A DNA stretch of 21,902 nt, taken from the NCBI GenBank assembly GCA_947258465.1, contig CAMYIQ010000030.1, forward strand, positions 1 to 21,902, given 5' to 3'. Both the position numbers and the translations under genes were made by a program. The stretch comes from an uncultured Erythrobacter sp. (lineage in GTDB: Bacteria > Pseudomonadota > Alphaproteobacteria > Sphingomonadales > Sphingomonadaceae). The notes below the pieces were generated by a model. That model saw nothing but the letters and a program-made list of their open reading frames with translations, was not told the DNA's origin and ran no database searches. Shown here piece after piece: positions 1-7,902 of this stretch (its first letter is position 1; every line of letters starts with the position of its first letter).

Positions 1-23
1 CCAGTAACCATCCGTCCCGCCAT
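1..23 (-). CDS. 5' end of a divergent gene, cut by the window edge
   Basis: A minus-strand ATG at 23-21 is preceded, at a spacing of about five bases, by GGGAGG (minus strand), a good Shine-Dalgarno. Only seven complete codons (M-A-G-R-M-V-T) are visible before the window ends. No function can be assigned. The gene would be divergent from the MaoC hydratase at 250, leaving about 225 bp between the two starts for promoters. That stretch (24-249) holds no other gene that I can support: it has an A-rich/SD segment just before 250 and otherwise ordinary GC-rich sequence. The call rests only on the start codon, its ribosome binding site and the sensible divergent layout. Confidence 0.4.
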
Positions 24-249
24 GATCCTCCCGTTCCGCGGCGGCTCGTGCCCCCCTGATGCGACCATAGCGGTCGTGCGAATCGGCTCAATATGCACGG
101 GCGCTGTCTCAACGTCAGCAGAGGCTCGCCATGCCGTAGCGGCACATTCGATGCGGTTGCGCACCCTCTTTCCATGCGCCATGACTCGCCTCGCATCGCG
201 CGGCCGGAGTCGCGCGAAACCCACGTTTTTGGATAAAGGAGAGGCGCGC

Positions 250-699
250 ATGAGCCCGCAGGATCTGGCCGAGAAAGTCGGCGAAACCATCGGCACCAGC
301 GAATGGGTCGAAATGAGCCAGGAACGGATCAACCAGTTCGCCGAGGCCACCGGCGATCACCAGTTCATCCATATCGACGAGGAAAAGGCCAAGATGACGC
401 CCTTCGGCGGCACCATCGCGCATGGCTTTCTCACGCTGTCGATGATCCCCTATCTCGGCGCCAATTCGGACATGCCCAAGCTCGACGGCGTGAAGATGGG
501 CGTGAATTACGGCGGCAACAAAACCCGTTTCATCAGCCCCGTCCGCAGCGGCAAGCGCATTCGCGGCCACTGGAAGCTGATCGAAATGAACGAGAAGCGC
601 CCCGGCCAGTGGCAGCAGACCTGCGAGATCACGATGGAGATCGAAGGCGAGGATAAGCCCGCCCTGATCACCGAATGGATCACCCAGATTTTCGTCTGA
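250..699 (+). CDS. MaoC-family (R)-specific enoyl-CoA hydratase
   Basis: A 149-residue single hot-dog-fold protein. It probably adds water to trans-2-enoyl-CoA to give (R)-3-hydroxyacyl-CoA in the cytoplasm, a step of fatty-acid breakdown that can also feed PHA synthesis. The hydratase-2 signature is at residues 35-62: Asp36 and His41 (in GDHQFIHID) are spaced like the catalytic Asp/His pair of (R)-hydratases, followed by the conserved FGGTIAHGF. Length is typical of single-domain MaoC proteins. The start at 250 is chosen over an in-frame upstream ATG because AAGGAGAGG lies just before it and the added upstream residues look non-coding. The next gene is a thiolase 56 bp downstream on the same strand, consistent with a shared acyl-CoA role. 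The substrate chain length is not readable. Confidence 0.9.
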   Translation: MSPQDLAEKVGETIGTSEWVEMSQERINQFAEATGDHQFIHIDEEKAKMTPFGGTIAHGFLTLSMIPYLGANSDMPKLDGVKMGVNYGGNKTRFISPVRSGKRIRGHWKLIEMNEKRPGQWQQTCEITMEIEGEDKPALITEWITQIFV

Positions 700-755
700 T
701 TTCCCCCTCCTCCCCGGTGAGGATCAGGCCCCTTTAGCAGTTCAAGGAAATATTC

Positions 756-1934
756 ATGCGTGACGCAGTCATCGTCTCCACCGCCCGCACCGCCATCGGC
801 CGCGCCTATAAGGGTGGGTTCAACGACACCAAGGGGCCGACGCTCGGTTCCTATTCCCTGAAGCCCGCTATCGAGCGCGCCGGTATCGATGCCGGCGAGG
901 TCGACGATGTGTTGTGGGGTGCCGCGCTCCAGCAGGGCACACAGGCCGGCAATCTGGCTCGCCAGGTTGCATTGCGGGCCGGCTGTCCCGTGTCGGTAAG
1001 CGGCATGACCATCGACCGCCAGTGCTCGTCCGGCCTGATGAGCATCGCCACGGCTGCCAAGCAGATCGTCACCGATCGCATGGATGTGGTCGCCGCGGGC
1101 GGGCAGGAATCGATCAGCCTCGTGCAGACCAAGGAAATGCGCGTGATGCCCGATCCCGAGCTGGTGAACATGCACGGGGCGATCTACATGCCGATGCTCC
1201 AGACTGCCGAAACGGTCGCGCAGCGTTACGGCATCAGCCGCGAGGCGCAGGACGAATACGCTCTGTCGAGCCAGCAGCGCACCGCCGCCGCGCAGGAAGC
1301 CGGCAAGTTCGACGACGAAATCGTACCCGTCAGCACCACGCACAAAGTGCAGAACAAGGAAACCGGCGAGATTTCGGACGTCGAAATCACCATCGCCAAG
1401 GACGAAGGCAACCGCCCTTCGACCACGCTCGAAGGCCTTCAGGGCCTTCAGCCGGTCATGGGTCCCGGCACCTCGATCACGGCGGGTAACGCCTCGCAGC
1501 TTTCGGACGGGTCCTCCGCCTCGATCCTGATGGAAGCCAAGGTCGCCGAACAGAAGGGCCTTCAGCCGCTGGGCCGCTATGTCGGCATGGCGGTGGCGGG
1601 TACCGAGCCCGATGAAATGGGCATCGGCCCGGTCTTCGCGATTCCCAAGCTGCTGAAGCGCTTCGACCTCAAGGTCGACGACATCGGCCTGTGGGAACTG
1701 AACGAAGCCTTCGCCGTGCAGGTGCTCTATTGCCGCGACAAGCTGGGCATCGATAACGACAAGCTCAACGTCAATGGCGGCTCGATCTCGATCGGCCACC
1801 CCTATGGCATGACCGGCGCGCGCTGCGTCGGCCACACGTTGATCGAAGGCAAGCGCCGCGGTGCCAAATACGGCGTCGTGACCATGTGCGTCGGCGGCGG
1901 CATGGGCGCAGCCGGCCTGTTCGAGATTTTCTAG
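756..1934 (+). CDS. Acetyl-CoA acetyltransferase (thiolase)
   Basis: A 392-residue thiolase, the usual length. It interconverts two acetyl-CoA and acetoacetyl-CoA, or cleaves longer 3-ketoacyl-CoA. Catalytic residues are in place: Cys90 in DRQCSSG (acyl acceptor), His348 in SIGHPYGMTG and Cys378 in MCVGGGMG. The numbering matches the classic biosynthetic thiolases closely. An AAGGAA lies about five bases before the ATG. With the upstream MaoC hydratase it forms a two-gene acyl-CoA set, and the DUF5996 gene follows after 17 bp. Whether it is a PhaA-type biosynthetic enzyme or a degradative FadA/AtoB-type one cannot be settled; no phaB or phaC is visible here. A second, clearly different thiolase lies at 11165-12397. 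Confidence 0.93.
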   Translation: MRDAVIVSTARTAIGRAYKGGFNDTKGPTLGSYSLKPAIERAGIDAGEVDDVLWGAALQQGTQAGNLARQVALRAGCPVSVSGMTIDRQCSSGLMSIATAAKQIVTDRMDVVAAGGQESISLVQTKEMRVMPDPELVNMHGAIYMPMLQTAETVAQRYGISREAQDEYALSSQQRTAAAQEAGKFDDEIVPVSTTHKVQNKETGEISDVEITIAKDEGNRPSTTLEGLQGLQPVMGPGTSITAGNASQLSDGSSASILMEAKVAEQKGLQPLGRYVGMAVAGTEPDEMGIGPVFAIPKLLKRFDLKVDDIGLWELNEAFAVQVLYCRDKLGIDNDKLNVNGGSISIGHPYGMTGARCVGHTLIEGKRRGAKYGVVTMCVGGGMGAAGLFEIF

Positions 1935-1951
1935 CAGCGGGAGTTCTTTCG

Positions 1952-2911
1952 ATGACCGAGCGGTGGCCCAAACTCGATTTCGAGGCCGACCGCCCGGTCG
2001 TCGAAAGCCTGCATGCCTATCTCCAGGTCGTGGGCAAACTGCCCACTCGCGCGCTGCCGTGGTGCAATCACAGCTGGCATCTGGCGCTACGCGTGGTGCC
2101 GCGCGGTTTCCGCAGCTATCCGGTATTCTTTCCGCGCGGCGAGGCGGAAGTTCTCTTCGACTGCCTGGGCTCGACCGTCGCGGTCGAAACCTCGACCGGG
2201 TTCGCCGACGGTTTCGCAGTGGCCGGCCAGACCGTCGCGCGCTTTCACGAACAGCTCGCCGAACTGCTTTCCCTCGCCGGTGTCGAAACCGATCTCGCGG
2301 GCACCCCCAATGAGGTGGAGGAAGCGATCCCCTTCGTCGAGGATAGGCGCGAACGCGAATGGGACGCCGCCGTCCTGTCGCGTGTCCACCGTGCCTTCTG
2401 CGATGCAAACCGAGTGTTCGAGACATTCCGCACTGGCTTCGTCGGCAAATCCAGCCCCAGCCATCTGTTCTGGGGCAGCTTCGACCTTGCGGTTACGCGG
2501 TTCTCGGGGCGAGAGGCGCCGCTTCATCCCGGCGGATTTCCCAACCTTCCCGATCGCGTGACGCGCGAGGCCTATAGTCACGAAGTCGCGAGTGCGGGGT
2601 TCTGGCTGGGTGGCAGGGGCGTCGATGAGGCGGCGTTTTACGCCTATGGCTATCCCACGCCTGACGGGTATTCCGATGCCGAGGTCGAACCGGCAGGAGC
2701 CTATTGGCACACCGACCTGGGCGAATGGGTACTGCCTTATGCAAGCGTGCGCGAGGCGAGCGATCCCCAGGCGGCGCTGCTGAAGTTCCTCGAGACAAGC
2801 TACCGAGCCGTGGCGGACCGTTCAGGGTGGGACCGTGCAGCGCTGGAGATTCCGGCGGGCGCTCTTGGGCGACCCTATGATGTCAAGGCGAAACGTGTAG
2901 GCCCTGCCTGA
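1952..2911 (+). CDS. DUF5996 family protein
   Basis: A 319-residue protein that I recognise as the DUF5996 family, whose biochemical function is unknown. Visible features include an N-terminal segment (W-P-K-L at 5-8, the LPWCNHSWH region near residues 40-48), an internal FWGSFDLAVTRFSG motif and a C-terminal half rich in aromatic residues and histidines (AYWHTDLGEW). It has no signal peptide or membrane helix and is probably cytoplasmic. It begins 17 bp after the thiolase stop behind a GCGGGAG Shine-Dalgarno, so it is probably cotranscribed with the hydratase and thiolase. That location is only weak evidence for a link to acyl-CoA metabolism. The ATG at 1952 is preferred because it starts at the usual family N-terminus; an upstream in-frame start would lie inside the thiolase gene. 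Confidence 0.8.
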   Translation: MTERWPKLDFEADRPVVESLHAYLQVVGKLPTRALPWCNHSWHLALRVVPRGFRSYPVFFPRGEAEVLFDCLGSTVAVETSTGFADGFAVAGQTVARFHEQLAELLSLAGVETDLAGTPNEVEEAIPFVEDRREREWDAAVLSRVHRAFCDANRVFETFRTGFVGKSSPSHLFWGSFDLAVTRFSGREAPLHPGGFPNLPDRVTREAYSHEVASAGFWLGGRGVDEAAFYAYGYPTPDGYSDAEVEPAGAYWHTDLGEWVLPYASVREASDPQAALLKFLETSYRAVADRSGWDRAALEIPAGALGRPYDVKAKRVGPA

Positions 2912-3081
2912 CCGGGCGAGATACGCGCACTGTAGGATGCGACCGCTACCGCTGTAAGCATCGGTCTGCCGAGCGGTTGAGGATGTCGCCCGAACCGCCG
3001 ATTTTCAGATCGATTCCTTGCGGCGCGGCAAGGCGTCTATCGGGTACAATTGCCGTTGGACGAATGCGCCGCGCGGGGCCT

Positions 3082-3696
3082 ATGCTCGCCTTTATGGGTG
3101 TCGTCGAGATCATCGGTATTGCCGGAAGCGTCAGCCTTCTCGCGGGTTGGCGGCTCTATCTGTGCATCTTGGCCACGGGTCTTGCGATGCGCCTCGACGC
3201 ATTGCCGCTGCCCCAGCACCTCGCCAGCCTCGACGTGTTGGCGAACCCATGGGTCATGGCGATCGCCGCCCTGGCTGCGGTCGCAGAATTCTTCGCCGAC
3301 AAGGTGATGTGGCTCGATACGATCTGGGATGGGGTGCACACCTTCGTGCGGCCTGTCGGCGGCGCCCTGTTGGCATTGGCCATCGTCGATCCTTCCGATC
3401 CGGCGGTGCAGGTGATCGCATTTCTTCTCGGCGGCGGGGCGAGCCTTGCCGCGCATGCGGGCAAGGCGGGTGCGCGCGGCGTGGTCAATACCAGCCCCGA
3501 ACCGGTCAGCAATATGGTGGTATCGACGGCCGAGGACGTGGCCACCGCCGGTCTGCTCTACCTCGCCTACGAATTTCCGCTTGTTGCGGGCGGCATCGCC
3601 GTGGCGCTGCTTGCGCTCACGGTCTGGCTGCTGATGGTCGCGCGCCGCGTGATCGGACAGCTCTTCGGTCGGCGCAAGGAGCCGCCGCAGGGCTGA
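3082..3696 (+). CDS. DUF4126 integral membrane protein
   Basis: A hydrophobic protein of about 204 residues resembling DUF4126 domain proteins, which have several membrane helices and no established function. The family hallmark is at the N-terminus (SVSLLAGWRLYL), followed by alternating hydrophobic helices and the conserved middle AEFFADKVMWLDTIWDGVH, then GVVNTSPEPVSN and a last pair of helices ending in basic residues. It likely sits in the inner membrane. The reading frame is open upstream to a TTG at 2977, but the added residues are not family-like, so I place the start at the ATG at 3082 (alternative ATG at 3094); no strong Shine-Dalgarno supports either. It is 170 bp from DUF5996 and converges tail-to-tail with phaZ, 8 bp apart. 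Confidence 0.75.
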   Translation: MLAFMGVVEIIGIAGSVSLLAGWRLYLCILATGLAMRLDALPLPQHLASLDVLANPWVMAIAALAAVAEFFADKVMWLDTIWDGVHTFVRPVGGALLALAIVDPSDPAVQVIAFLLGGGASLAAHAGKAGARGVVNTSPEPVSNMVVSTAEDVATAGLLYLAYEFPLVAGGIAVALLALTVWLLMVARRVIGQLFGRRKEPPQG

Positions 3697-3704
3697 GCGC
3701 CCGC

Positions 3705-4943
3705 CTAGCCGTGAGTGGCGATGAAATCCTCGACCACCGGGGCGATACGGTTGCGCCATTTGCTGCCATTGAAGATACCGTAATGGCCCGCGCCCTCGGC
3801 CATGTAATAGCGCTTTTTCTCGTCCGACAGCTTCGGAGTGAGATCGAGCGCGGCCTTGGTCTGGCCCAGCCCGGAAATGTCATCGCGCTCGCCTTCGATG
3901 GCCAGCAGCGCGGTTTGGGTGATGTCGCCCAAATCGATGCGCTTGCCGCGATGGACGAAAGTGCCATTGGGCAAGGCGTGGGTCTGGAAGACCTCTTCTA
4001 CGGTCTGTAGGTAGAATTCGGCCGTCATATCGCACACGCTGCGGTATTCGTCGTAGAAATCCTTGGTCGCCTGCGCGCTGTCCTGATCGCCGATGGTGAG
4101 GTGTTTGAACATCTCGTAATGGCTCATCATGTGATTGCCCAGGTTCATGCTCATAAAGCCGGCAAGCTGCATGAAGCCGGGATAGACCCGCCGCCCGCCG
4201 CCGCGATACTGCATGGGCACCGTGGCGATGACATTATGGCGAAACCACTCGATCGGGCGATCCATGGCGAGATCGTTGACGCTGGTGGGTGAACAGCGTG
4301 TGTCGATCGGGCCACCCATCATGGTCAGCGTTTTCGGCGCACAGGGATGCGCGTCGCGGTTCATGATCGCGGTCGCGGCGAAGACCGGGACCGACGGCTG
4401 GCACACCGCCATCACATGCGCGCCTTCACCGATATGCTCGAGATAGGCGATCACGTAATCCATATAGTCGTCGAGATCGAAGCTACCCTCGTGGAGCGGC
4501 ACGGTCTTGGCGTCGGCCCAGTCGGTCACGAAGACGCGGTAATTCTGGAGCATTCTTCTCACCGTGCCACGCAGCAGCGAGGCATAATGGCCGCTCATCG
4601 GGGCGACCACCAGCAGGCGGGGCGCATCTTCGGGCAGGTTTTCGCGGTAGAACTCTTTGAGATCGCCGAACGGTTTGTTCAGCACCGTGGCTTCGACCAC
4701 CGAATCGGGTTTGCCGTCCACTTCGACCGCCTCGATCCCCCAGGCCGGCTTGCCATAAGTGGCAGTGGCATGGGCGAACACTTCCAGCGCGCTCGCCGCC
4801 ATAGGCCCGATATTCATATATCCCATCGGGCCGACATAATTCACTGGGTTCGCCGGATTGTTGAGCATTTCCACCCCGATCGAGGCGAAGGCGCTGGCCG
4901 AATTCAGCCAGCTGCGCTGCAGTTCATAGGCGTGGTAAAGCAA
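3705..4943 (-). CDS. phaZ: Intracellular poly(3-hydroxyalkanoate) depolymerase
   Basis: A 412-residue alpha/beta-hydrolase of the intracellular PhaZ1 type, which mobilises stored poly(3-hydroxybutyrate) granules in the cytoplasm. The family nucleophile is the cysteine of the VCQPSVPV motif, here Cys181, close to the Cys183 described for Ralstonia PhaZ1. The protein lacks a signal peptide, as expected for a granule-associated enzyme. A late AEGAGHYGIFNG segment carries the probable catalytic His. I start it at a TTG (minus strand, 4943-4941) because the encoded MLYHAYELQR is the standard family N-terminus and AGGGG lies nine bases upstream; the longer frame back to 5030 encodes no family sequence. 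It is divergent from the ABC exporter, and the region between holds a hairpin and a palindrome. Confidence 0.92.
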   Translation of the reverse strand: MLYHAYELQRSWLNSASAFASIGVEMLNNPANPVNYVGPMGYMNIGPMAASALEVFAHATATYGKPAWGIEAVEVDGKPDSVVEATVLNKPFGDLKEFYRENLPEDAPRLLVVAPMSGHYASLLRGTVRRMLQNYRVFVTDWADAKTVPLHEGSFDLDDYMDYVIAYLEHIGEGAHVMAVCQPSVPVFAATAIMNRDAHPCAPKTLTMMGGPIDTRCSPTSVNDLAMDRPIEWFRHNVIATVPMQYRGGGRRVYPGFMQLAGFMSMNLGNHMMSHYEMFKHLTIGDQDSAQATKDFYDEYRSVCDMTAEFYLQTVEEVFQTHALPNGTFVHRGKRIDLGDITQTALLAIEGERDDISGLGQTKAALDLTPKLSDEKKRYYMAEGAGHYGIFNGSKWRNRIAPVVEDFIATHG

Positions 4944-4960
4944 TAGGTATCCCCTGCTGA

Positions 4961-4989
4961 CCCGGCCTGTTGTTTTCTGTCGGGCCGGG
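4961..4989 (-). promoter_or_regulatory. Hairpin in the phaZ leader next to the ribosome binding site
   Basis: CCCGGCC (4961-4967) and GGCCGGG (4983-4989) form a perfect 7-bp G/C stem around a 15-nt loop. In the phaZ transcript the stem ends only a few bases before the AGCAGGGG ribosome binding site of the TTG start. It could modulate translation or mRNA stability. It has no U-tract and so is unlikely to be a terminator. The role is inferred. Confidence 0.35.
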
Positions 4990-5021
4990 CGAAAGACAAG
5001 CATCCTGCCGTTGGTTTGTGT

Positions 5022-5052
5022 ATTGTGCAATGCACAAATGCGCTATTTGTGC
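5022..5052. promoter_or_regulatory. Overlapping palindromes, candidate PhaR-type operator
   Basis: ATTGTGC (5022-5028), GCACAAAT (5032-5039) and ATTTGTGC (5045-5052) are three alternating half-sites. The first pair makes a palindrome with a 3-nt spacer (core TGC-AAT-GCA); the second pair makes an 8-bp palindrome with a 5-nt spacer. TGC-N3-GCA is the kind of core reported for the PHA-responsive repressor PhaR in other alphaproteobacteria. The site lies about 80 bp upstream of phaZ and 55 bp upstream of the ABC gene, so it could govern either or both. Assignment to PhaR is inference. Confidence 0.5.
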
Positions 5053-5107
5053 CTTCGCGTGTGCAGCGCGGTGGATTTTCCATGCGCGCGGATTTAGTGG
5101 GATCGTC

Positions 5108-6937
5108 ATGTCAGCCAAGGACCAGACCGAAATCGAAGGGCGCGGACGGTTTGCGCGCAAGCGCGCCACGAGGGATGCGCCGAGGCAGCGCTCGCTGCGC
5201 CCGCTCAGGATGGTATGGCAGGCGGGAAAGAACTATCCCGGCCATGTAGCGATGGCCTTGCTCGCCCTGTGCATCACCGCCGCCGCCACTCTGGCCATTC
5301 CGGCCGGTTTCAAGCTGGTTATCGATCGCGGTTTCGCCGAAGGGGCCAACCCGGCCGACATGGGACGGTGGTTCCGTTACCTCCTGCTGATCGTCGCAGT
5401 GCTGGCGGCGGGCACCGCCATGCGCTTCTATTTCGTCAGCTGGCTGGGCGAGCGGGTGGTCGCCGATATCCGCCTGCGGGTGCAGGAAAACCTGCTCCGG
5501 CTGGCGCCCGGCTTCTACGAAGAAAACAGCCCCAAGGAAATTTCCAGCCGCATGACCAGCGATACCGCGCTGATCGAACAGGTCGTGGGCACGACCGTTT
5601 CCGTGGCCCTGCGCAATCTGCTGATGACGATCGGCGGAACCGCCTACCTTTTCTGGCTGGTGCCGAGCCTGACGCTCGGCCTGTTCCTGATCATTCCTGC
5701 GATCGTCGTCCCGATCACCCTGTTCGGGCGGCGGTTGCGCAAGGTTTCGCGCACCAGCCAAGACCGGGTGGCCGATATCGGCGCGATGGTGACCGAAGTG
5801 CTTTCCGCGATGAAGATCGTCCAGGGTTTCAACCAGGAAGCCCGCGAACACGGGCGCTTTCGCGAAGCGGTGGAACGGACCTTCGCGGTGGCGAAGCGGC
5901 GTGTCATGCTTCGCGCGGCGATGACTGCGGTGGTTATCCTGCTGGTTTTCGGCGGAATCACCATGCTGGTCTGGCGCGGCGCGCAGGCGGTCAGCGAAGG
6001 CGTTATCTCGGGCGGCACAATCGCCGCTTTCGTCCTCACCGCGGGCCTGGTGGCCGGTGCGATCGGGGCGCTGACCGAAGTCTATGGCGATTTGCTGCGC
6101 GGGGCCGGCGCGGCCAGCCGGTTGTCCGAATTGCTGGATGAAAGGCCGACGATCAAAGCGCCCGATCGGCCGCAGGTCCTGCCCGTACCGCCGCGCGGAA
6201 GCCTGTCGTTCCGCAATGTGACCTTCCGCTATCCCACGCGATTGGAAGCCCCCGCGATCACCGACTTCAGTCTCGAGGTCGAACCGGGAGAGACAGTGGC
6301 CATCGTCGGTCCTTCGGGGGCGGGCAAATCGACCATTTTCCAGCTCGCCGAGCGGTTTTACGATCCTCAGGCCGGTTCCATCCGCCTGGATGGCATCCCG
6401 CTGACGAGCGCCGACCCCGCCGAAGTGCGCCGCCGTATGGCCTATGTCCCGCAGGAAGGCGTGCTGTTCAGCGCCAATGCGCGCGACAATCTGCGCTATG
6501 GGAATTGGGACGCAGGCGAGGACGAGATCTGGGCCGCCGCACGCGCTGCCAATGCCGCCGAATTCCTCGAGAAGCTGCCCCAGGGCCTCGATAGCTATCT
6601 TGGCGAGAGCGGCACGCAATTGTCGGGCGGCCAGCGTCAGCGGATTGCCATTGCCCGCGCTTTGCTGCTCGACGCGCCCATTCTGCTGCTGGACGAGGCG
6701 ACCAGCGCGCTCGACGCCGAAAGCGAACGGCTGGTGCAGGACGCGCTCGAGCATTTGATGGAAGACCGCACCACATTGGTTATCGCGCATCGTCTATCGA
6801 CCGTGCGCGCGGCCGACCGCATCGTGGTGATGGAAGACGGGCGCATCGTCGAACAGGGCACGCATGGACAGCTCTCGGCCAATGGCGGGCTCTATGCGCG
6901 TCTCGCATCGCTGCAGTTCGGCCTCGAAAGTGCCTGA
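5108..6937 (+). CDS. ABC exporter, fused permease and ATPase (MsbA-like)
   Basis: A 609-residue half-transporter, with a transmembrane domain at roughly residues 45-345 (about six helices) and an ATPase domain at roughly 365-609. Walker A is GPSGAGKST (401-409), the signature LSGGQ is at 505-509, Walker B ILLLDE at 525-530 and the H-loop His561 in IAHRLS. Such proteins work as homodimers in the inner membrane and export lipids, peptides or drugs; MsbA/LptA-type lipid flippases are the nearest analogy, but the substrate is not readable. The N-terminus is a basic, soluble stretch of about 40 residues. The ATG at 5108 follows GTGGGA; upstream in-frame codons run through the palindrome region and look non-coding. 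uppP follows 42 bp later, suggesting an envelope-lipid context. Confidence 0.9.
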   Translation: MSAKDQTEIEGRGRFARKRATRDAPRQRSLRPLRMVWQAGKNYPGHVAMALLALCITAAATLAIPAGFKLVIDRGFAEGANPADMGRWFRYLLLIVAVLAAGTAMRFYFVSWLGERVVADIRLRVQENLLRLAPGFYEENSPKEISSRMTSDTALIEQVVGTTVSVALRNLLMTIGGTAYLFWLVPSLTLGLFLIIPAIVVPITLFGRRLRKVSRTSQDRVADIGAMVTEVLSAMKIVQGFNQEAREHGRFREAVERTFAVAKRRVMLRAAMTAVVILLVFGGITMLVWRGAQAVSEGVISGGTIAAFVLTAGLVAGAIGALTEVYGDLLRGAGAASRLSELLDERPTIKAPDRPQVLPVPPRGSLSFRNVTFRYPTRLEAPAITDFSLEVEPGETVAIVGPSGAGKSTIFQLAERFYDPQAGSIRLDGIPLTSADPAEVRRRMAYVPQEGVLFSANARDNLRYGNWDAGEDEIWAAARAANAAEFLEKLPQGLDSYLGESGTQLSGGQRQRIAIARALLLDAPILLLDEATSALDAESERLVQDALEHLMEDRTTLVIAHRLSTVRAADRIVVMEDGRIVEQGTHGQLSANGGLYARLASLQFGLESA

Positions 6938-6941
6938 TTGC

Positions 6942-6970
6942 TTGACACCTTTCGCGCAACTGTCTTGGGC
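6942..6970 (+). promoter_or_regulatory. Possible promoter just before uppP
   Basis: A perfect TTGACA -35 hexamer lies at 6942-6947, directly after the ABC gene stop. No good -10 is visible at 16-18 bp spacing (the best region, near 6965-6970, is TTGGGC). If used, transcription would begin within a few bases of the uppP ATG. Weak evidence. Confidence 0.22.
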
Positions 6971-6979
6971 CAATCGGCA

Positions 6980-7795
6980 ATGAACGATTTTATCACCGCA
7001 GTCTTTCTCGGCATCGTCGAAGGTCTGACCGAATTCATCCCCGTCTCTTCGACCGGGCACTTGATTCTCGCCACCGAATTGTCGGGCGCGGATCCGGACG
7101 AATGGGCGATGTTCAACGTCGTCATCCAGCTCGGCGCGATCCTCGCTGTGGTGTACCAGTATTGGGGCACCTTCTGGTCGGCCGGCATGGGCGTGCTGAA
7201 GGGCGAGCGCGAAGGCCTCATGTTCGCGCGCAACATCCTGCTCGGCTTTCTGCCCAGTGCGGTCATCGGCTTTGCGCTATACGAGAGCTTCGAAGCTATG
7301 CTCGGCAACCCGGGAATCGTGCCGTGGGCGCTGATCGCAGGCGGGATCGCGATTATCGTGATCGAGCGCGTCGCCAAGCCGCGTGACGAGGGACGGGGCG
7401 TGGCCGAGCTGCCGCTCAAGAAAGTGCTGGCCGTGGGTTTCGCCCAATGCCTGGCCATGGTGCCGGGCGTCAGCCGGTCGGGCGCAACAATCATGGGAGC
7501 GCTGGCCATGGGCGTTAACCGCAAGACTGCGGCCGAATTCTCCTTTTTCCTTGCCGTACCCACGATGATCGGCGCGAGCACGCTGGAGATTTACACCAAA
7601 TATGACGAGATGATGAGCGGCGCGACACGGGTCGGCTGGGACGAAATCGCGGTGGGTTTCGTCGTTAGCTTCATCGTCGCCCTGGTGGTGATCCGAGCCT
7701 TCGTCGCTTTCGTCAGCCGTAGCGGCTTCACGCCCTTCGCCTGGTACCGCATCGTGGCGGGCTCGGCGGCCCTGGCCTGGCTGACCTTCGCGTGA
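6980..7795 (+). CDS. uppP: Undecaprenyl-diphosphatase
   Basis: A 271-residue polytopic membrane enzyme of the BacA/UppP family. It dephosphorylates undecaprenyl pyrophosphate to recycle the lipid carrier of peptidoglycan synthesis, and higher activity is linked to bacitracin resistance. Both active-site motifs are clear: EGLTEFIPVSSTGH (residues 14-27) and PGVSRSGATIMG (162-173, with the catalytic Ser/Arg). Length and helix distribution are normal for the family. The start at 6980 gives the standard MNDFITAVFLGIVEG N-terminus. No Shine-Dalgarno is visible before it; a TTG at 6938 in the same frame would add a non-family extension. It lies 42 bp after the ABC exporter and may be cotranscribed with it. 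Confidence 0.95.
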   Translation: MNDFITAVFLGIVEGLTEFIPVSSTGHLILATELSGADPDEWAMFNVVIQLGAILAVVYQYWGTFWSAGMGVLKGEREGLMFARNILLGFLPSAVIGFALYESFEAMLGNPGIVPWALIAGGIAIIVIERVAKPRDEGRGVAELPLKKVLAVGFAQCLAMVPGVSRSGATIMGALAMGVNRKTAAEFSFFLAVPTMIGASTLEIYTKYDEMMSGATRVGWDEIAVGFVVSFIVALVVIRAFVAFVSRSGFTPFAWYRIVAGSAALAWLTFA

Positions 7796-7844
7796 CTCTC
7801 GCCTGAATTTCGACACAGTCCGGCCATAATTCTTTCAGCTTCGC

Positions 7845-7869
7845 GGAACCATTGCTTGGGCGCTGCTTT
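7845..7869 (+). promoter_or_regulatory. EcfG-like promoter candidate for the GlsB/YeaQ gene
   Basis: GGAAC at 7845-7849 is followed after 16 bases by CTTT (7866-7869), one mismatch from the general-stress sigma factor EcfG consensus GGAAC-N16/17-CGTT of alphaproteobacteria. It lies about 35 bp before the start of a stress-family membrane protein, a plausible EcfG target. The mismatch is at an important G, so this is a weak call. Confidence 0.28.
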
Positions 7870-7902
7870 ATCCCCTTGAGTGAAACGCGAAGGTGGAGAC
7901 CA

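Noticed and set aside
507..2426. A 639-codon open frame on the minus strand
   Set aside because: It lies antisense to the MaoC, thiolase and DUF5996 genes, has no family resemblance, and its Arg/His-rich composition is typical of a high-GC shadow frame.
3018..3050. Promoter TTGCGG...TACAAT before the DUF4126 gene
   Set aside because: The spacer is 21 bp, too long for a normal sigma-70-type promoter, and no alternative -35 is seen.
5111..6790. A 559-codon antisense open frame across the ABC exporter
   Set aside because: The opposite strand encodes all ABC motifs intact; the antisense product is low-complexity and Gln/Arg/His-rich.
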